Part shown: one piece after another, positions 60,697 to 64,000 of the stretch | Layout: each line of letters begins with the position of its first letter | Numbering within the stretch: position 1 is the first letter of the stretch | Source of the DNA: LLD-282 sp964395835 | GTDB lineage: Bacteria > Pseudomonadota > Gammaproteobacteria > Berkiellales > Berkiellaceae | DNA length: 64,000 nucleotides | Assembly: GCA_964395835.1 (NCBI GenBank) | Contig: CAYNBJ010000001.1 | Coordinates: 62,001 to 126,000 of the forward strand | Direction: 5' to 3' | Position numbers and translations under genes: made by a program | The notes under the pieces: model-generated | What the model saw: only the letters and a program-made list of their open reading frames with translations | The model's database searches: none | Told to the model about the DNA's origin: nothing

Positions 60697-62556
60697 TCAT
60701 AAATGCAATGATATTTTTTTAGCATCAGTCCGATTATCCGGCATAGGTGTCTGTTCTCTCTCTGCAAAAAAAATCAGAATTTGGTTGACATATCTTTGAG
60801 ACCCCATATCCACGGAATCACCATACCGAGTGACAATCTCGGTTTTATACCTATGATATTCCTCTTCAGAAAGAGCATTTAAGCGCGCTTTTAAAATTTT
60901 CGCTCTGTACTGATCATCTTGCTCCTCAATCAAAAAACCAAGTGGAATCTTATTAAGACTTTTCTGAAAGGACACATAATGATAGGCATAAAAGGACAGC
61001 ATCACACATCCAGTCGCAATGGCAGCCAAAGCTGGGAAAACTGTTACTAATGACAAAAAGGCCAATGAGCTAATCGGTGCAAAAAGAATCAGAGCTGAGA
61101 AAAAAAATGAATTGAAAGTATTGATGGGAAAAAATATTTTCATCACATTTTCCATATTTTTTTTATGCGAAATAGCTTTATTATAATTTTTTAAATTCTC
61201 AGGATTGATATCCGTACGCTGATTTATATTTGAACTCATTGAATTGTTTCGACCTGACTTCAGTTCGCATATGCTTGCTTTCAACAAAGAAGAATTATCG
61301 TACGATAAACCATTTCTTTTATAAAAATAATACTGCTCTAGAACCAATCTGAAAACCATTTTTTGATCATCACTAGCAACTTGATCAATAATATCTTTGG
61401 TCCAGCGATTATTAGCGATCTCATCTTCAATTTTAGTAATAAGTAATTTTTTCCATCTTGGATCAAGTGAATTTTGATAACAGACAATGATCTCGGAGAA
61501 AGACAAATCAGAAACCGCTTTACTCAATAAGCTTTTCAACAACAATTTACCAAGGTAATACCCAAGCCCCAAAAGACTGACTAATCCTGTAAAAAATACA
61601 GCATTCGTGAAAGTTAATCCCAAAAAAGTCGCTGTTGCTGAAAATCCTTGGCTTATCATCGTATTATTTGATATTACAAGCTCTTTGGTAATATAAAAAT
61701 CAATATCTGCCGCAGTTAACAGAATATTCACCCCAAAAAAGCGCCCCATTTGCATAAAAGCAAACAGACACCTGATTAAGAATTGATTTTTTTTCAAAGA
61801 TCCTAAATCGCTATCTTTTCGATCTGTATCAGGTAAATGCGATTTATGCATTCCTGTCATCTTTTTTTCTTGGAGCAATTGCAGAAATTCTTTTTTTGAT
61901 TCAGTGCTTTGTTGATAACGATCATAATAAATGCAGTCTATCAACGAAGGCATCTTATGGTTGAATGCCTCTTGTAAGATCTCTATCCAAAAAGACTGCT
62001 CTATCTCATAAGACTGGACTCCATAGTATCGATCTTTTATACGCATAAAAATATTCTTTTGATTATAAGACCGAATATTTCTGTAAAATGTTTCTAAATG
62101 TTCAGGATATGAGGTTTTTACAACACTAAAAGATTTTTTAATCGAGTCAAGATAATCATTATAATCTTGCTGCGAGTGCACCTGATCACGCATAAACGAA
62201 AGTTTTCTCAAAACAAGAGAGACATCGCTAAACTCTCTTTTTTCTAATAAATGATCTTCAATAATACATAGATGTTCAAGTGATTGTTCGCTGACTATTG
62301 CCTGAATTTTACGCTCTGCACTTGTTTGTGCAAGAAAAAACCCCAAAAACCCCGCGCCAGAACTGTATTGAACAAAAGCAGAAAACCATTTTAGTGGATA
62401 GATTATCCATATTAAAACAGATACAGAGACCGCGAGACACTGATAGATCGAAACTTTGATGTAATTAAATGATTTTTGAACACGGAGTTGACGATCAATT
62501 TCTATCACCACATGATTCAAATTGATATCTAAGTTTTGTGTTTTGTGCGTCAACAT
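60697..62556 (-). CDS. Large unrecognised multi-pass membrane protein (619 residues)
   Basis: Hydrophobic segments occur near residues 38-75 (CLAVSVSVLIWIIYPL and GAGFLGFFLAQ), 300-345 (ATFLGLTFTNAVFFTGLVSLLGLGYYLG) and 475-520 (FFFSALILFAPISSLAFLSLVTVFPALAAIATGCVML). Between them lie soluble helical regions. The repeated pattern of paired hydrophobic helices followed by a helical domain may be internal repetition. No family recognised. Intracellular bacteria often carry such large membrane proteins facing the host; that is a hypothesis only. Confidence 0.6.
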   Translation of the reverse strand: MLTHKTQNLDINLNHVVIEIDRQLRVQKSFNYIKVSIYQCLAVSVSVLIWIIYPLKWFSAFVQYSSGAGFLGFFLAQTSAERKIQAIVSEQSLEHLCIIEDHLLEKREFSDVSLVLRKLSFMRDQVHSQQDYNDYLDSIKKSFSVVKTSYPEHLETFYRNIRSYNQKNIFMRIKDRYYGVQSYEIEQSFWIEILQEAFNHKMPSLIDCIYYDRYQQSTESKKEFLQLLQEKKMTGMHKSHLPDTDRKDSDLGSLKKNQFLIRCLFAFMQMGRFFGVNILLTAADIDFYITKELVISNNTMISQGFSATATFLGLTFTNAVFFTGLVSLLGLGYYLGKLLLKSLLSKAVSDLSFSEIIVCYQNSLDPRWKKLLITKIEDEIANNRWTKDIIDQVASDDQKMVFRLVLEQYYFYKRNGLSYDNSSLLKASICELKSGRNNSMSSNINQRTDINPENLKNYNKAISHKKNMENVMKIFFPINTFNSFFFSALILFAPISSLAFLSLVTVFPALAAIATGCVMLSFYAYHYVSFQKSLNKIPLGFLIEEQDDQYRAKILKARLNALSEEEYHRYKTEIVTRYGDSVDMGSQRYVNQILIFFAEREQTPMPDNRTDAKKISLHL

Positions 62557-62635
62557 ACATCATTCAAAAAATCTTTTTTTCAATTTAGCATTCGTTTGTA
62601 TTTTTTGCTAAAAACACAGTTTAGTAACAAAATGA

Positions 62636-63799
62636 TTATGCAATTTTTTTAGGACAGATTGTCTGATGAGAAAGATTAGATATCTGTGCGATATGATTGA
62701 AATTCATAAAAAGTAATGGAGCATGCTTGTTCACAAGTATCACATCGTCCATATTCTCAGGAACGCTGTTTCTCATTTCAAAAGCCTCTGGAGAAAAATC
62801 TCTCACAAGAAGAAAATCCTCTTCAATCCTCTGTGCTAAAGCTTTCTGTATCCCCAATAGCCCCTTGGCATCATCGTGATCAAAATCATTATTATTACAT
62901 TTTCTCTGCAAAGACTTATCTGAAAAACAACAATAATCAAAAAAACTTAAACAGGTCAAAAAATCTACAAAATAATATTGTCGTAAATTATCGATCATTT
63001 CTAAAGACTTTTGATGTTCATATTTTTTACATATGGCTTTCTGCAAAAAACATAAATACTGCCCAGGAGCGACTGAAAATGGAAGTATAGTTTGAGCAAA
63101 AAAAACAAATTTCTGAATGGGCTGCAAACCTCTATAGTTTTCCAACAGACTGTGATTGCGCTGCCTTAAGCTTAGAATATCCTGATCAGCAAAAATTTCT
63201 TGAAAAATCCTTTTATAAAAATCGTTTTGAATTAAAGAACGTGGTCCACAATATCTTTGGGTAAAAAGATGTGGTGCTTGCAAATCTTGTATCAAATCAT
63301 CAAAACATAGCAGTTGTGGATAGAGCTGTTTCATTTCTGAAAAAAATTGATATACCAAAAACCTCAGTAAATCTTCAGTCCATAAGAGATGCATATAATC
63401 ACAATGTTCAATTAACATATCCCAACTAAACACTCGTAATGCATTTTGAGATTTATTGTTATTATAATTTTTACGTAAAAAGTTCCAGCCTATTCGATCA
63501 TACATAGAAAAATTGGATTTTATCTGCCAATTCCATAAATTCTCAATAAGATTGTACTTATGAGCAACAGATGTCTCTTTTTGAGTCCTAAAAAAAGATT
63601 TTTTTTCTCTATAGTCTGAAAAAAGAATACTCATTCGATCGAAACAACTCAAACGCGGCTTATCGTAATCCAAAAGATATTGATTCACAGCAGCGAAAAT
63701 TTTTTCAAGTTTTCCTTTTAATAAAACACCATAATGCTGCGATGTATCATAATTTCTATAAAAAAGTTCTTGCAATAATCTTTGAATGCGATCTGACAT
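62636..63799 (-). CDS. Large unrecognised protein (about 387 residues)
   Basis: Start placed at ATG 63799 (MSDRIQRLLQELFYRNYD); the open frame continues to 63940, which would add 47 residues, so the true start is uncertain. Helical, aromatic-rich and soluble-looking, with a Cys-rich patch (LTCLSFFDYCCFSDKSLQRKCN) near residue 310. No family is recognised. It heads the run of four unknown genes on the minus strand in this window. Confidence 0.55.
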   Translation of the reverse strand: MSDRIQRLLQELFYRNYDTSQHYGVLLKGKLEKIFAAVNQYLLDYDKPRLSCFDRMSILFSDYREKKSFFRTQKETSVAHKYNLIENLWNWQIKSNFSMYDRIGWNFLRKNYNNNKSQNALRVFSWDMLIEHCDYMHLLWTEDLLRFLVYQFFSEMKQLYPQLLCFDDLIQDLQAPHLFTQRYCGPRSLIQNDFYKRIFQEIFADQDILSLRQRNHSLLENYRGLQPIQKFVFFAQTILPFSVAPGQYLCFLQKAICKKYEHQKSLEMIDNLRQYYFVDFLTCLSFFDYCCFSDKSLQRKCNNNDFDHDDAKGLLGIQKALAQRIEEDFLLVRDFSPEAFEMRNSVPENMDDVILVNKHAPLLFMNFNHIAQISNLSHQTICPKKIA

Positions 63800-64000
63800 A
63801 GTGCAATCGACCTGTGTTCTGAAAATGATGAGCCAGTCAAAAAAGATAGAATAATCGAACGTAATATGTTGATAAGTAGCACTTTGGAAACAGAAAAGAC
63901 CTTTTTGGACGAGAGCAAAAAGCAAAAATCTTGAAAACATCGAGCGCGCTAAAGATGAAAATTGATATTTCTTGCAATCTTCTATAGAAAAATGTGGGCT

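Overview
The window most likely comes from an obligately intracellular gammaproteobacterium related to the Legionella/Coxiella group (Legionellales or a Comchoanobacterales-like lineage; the exact placement is inference). The evidence is a nearly complete Dot/Icm type IVB secretion locus, two tandem ATP/ADP translocases of the energy-parasite type, a mevalonate-pathway-type GHMP kinase, and gammaproteobacterial gene orders: yfgM-bamB-der, trmJ beside isc genes, scpA-scpB, and a tRNA-Gly/Cys/Leu cluster in the glyW-cysT-leuZ order. The DNA is AT-rich and the genes are short and tightly packed.

Layout. 1-8.7 kb: a TPR-methyltransferase (cut by the window edge), tadA, xseA, a pair of tiny glycine-leader-type peptides, an ankyrin-like membrane protein, a YfgM-like protein, bamB, der and a glutathione peroxidase. 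8.7-10 kb: a gene-free stretch with an assembly gap. 10-19.3 kb: a DUF1289 protein, two Tlc translocases, rlmN, ndk, an A-type Fe-S carrier, a cysteine desulfurase, trmJ, a SuhB-like protein that has lost its metal ligands, and a GHMP kinase.

19.4-39.4 kb: the Dot/Icm locus. The minus strand reads dotD-dotC-dotB-icmT-dotI-dotI2-dotH-dotG-dotF-dotE-dotN-dotP-like-dotP-like-dotO plus two unknown genes. Divergent from it on the plus strand is icmS-dotM-dotL. A DotJ-like gene lies on the plus strand between the two dotI paralogs. The core-complex proteins (C, D, H, G, F), inner-membrane proteins (I, J, E, P), ATPases (B, O, L) and coupling-complex parts (L, M, N, S) are all here. DotA, IcmQ, IcmR, IcmV, IcmW and IcmX are not recognised in this window. 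DotF carries 156-bp tandem repeats interrupted by an assembly gap.

39.6-44.6 kb: a Sel1-repeat protein, then a cassette of small two-gene units. Each unit has a B-type and an A-type protein of about 90-100 residues with a short leader ending in Gly-Gly. Three pairs are intact and one is decayed. A DUF3579 gene and a decayed second copy of it lie among them. This is the most novel-looking part of the window.

45-57.4 kb: gyrA, a gph-like phosphatase, an unknown gene, scpA-scpB, a large unknown protein, a YhhQ-type queuosine-precursor transporter overlapping a tgt with chlamydia-like features (probable queuine salvage), tRNA-Pro(GGG), a probable Tus replication-terminator protein with a palindrome at its start codon, an RsuA/RluB-family pseudouridine synthase, and tRNA-Leu/Cys/Gly. 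57.5-64 kb: four large unrecognised proteins on one strand, two with clear membrane segments; they are lineage-specific candidates, possibly effectors.

Both runs of 100 N are flanked by exact 55-bp duplications and look like contig joins rather than biological gaps.
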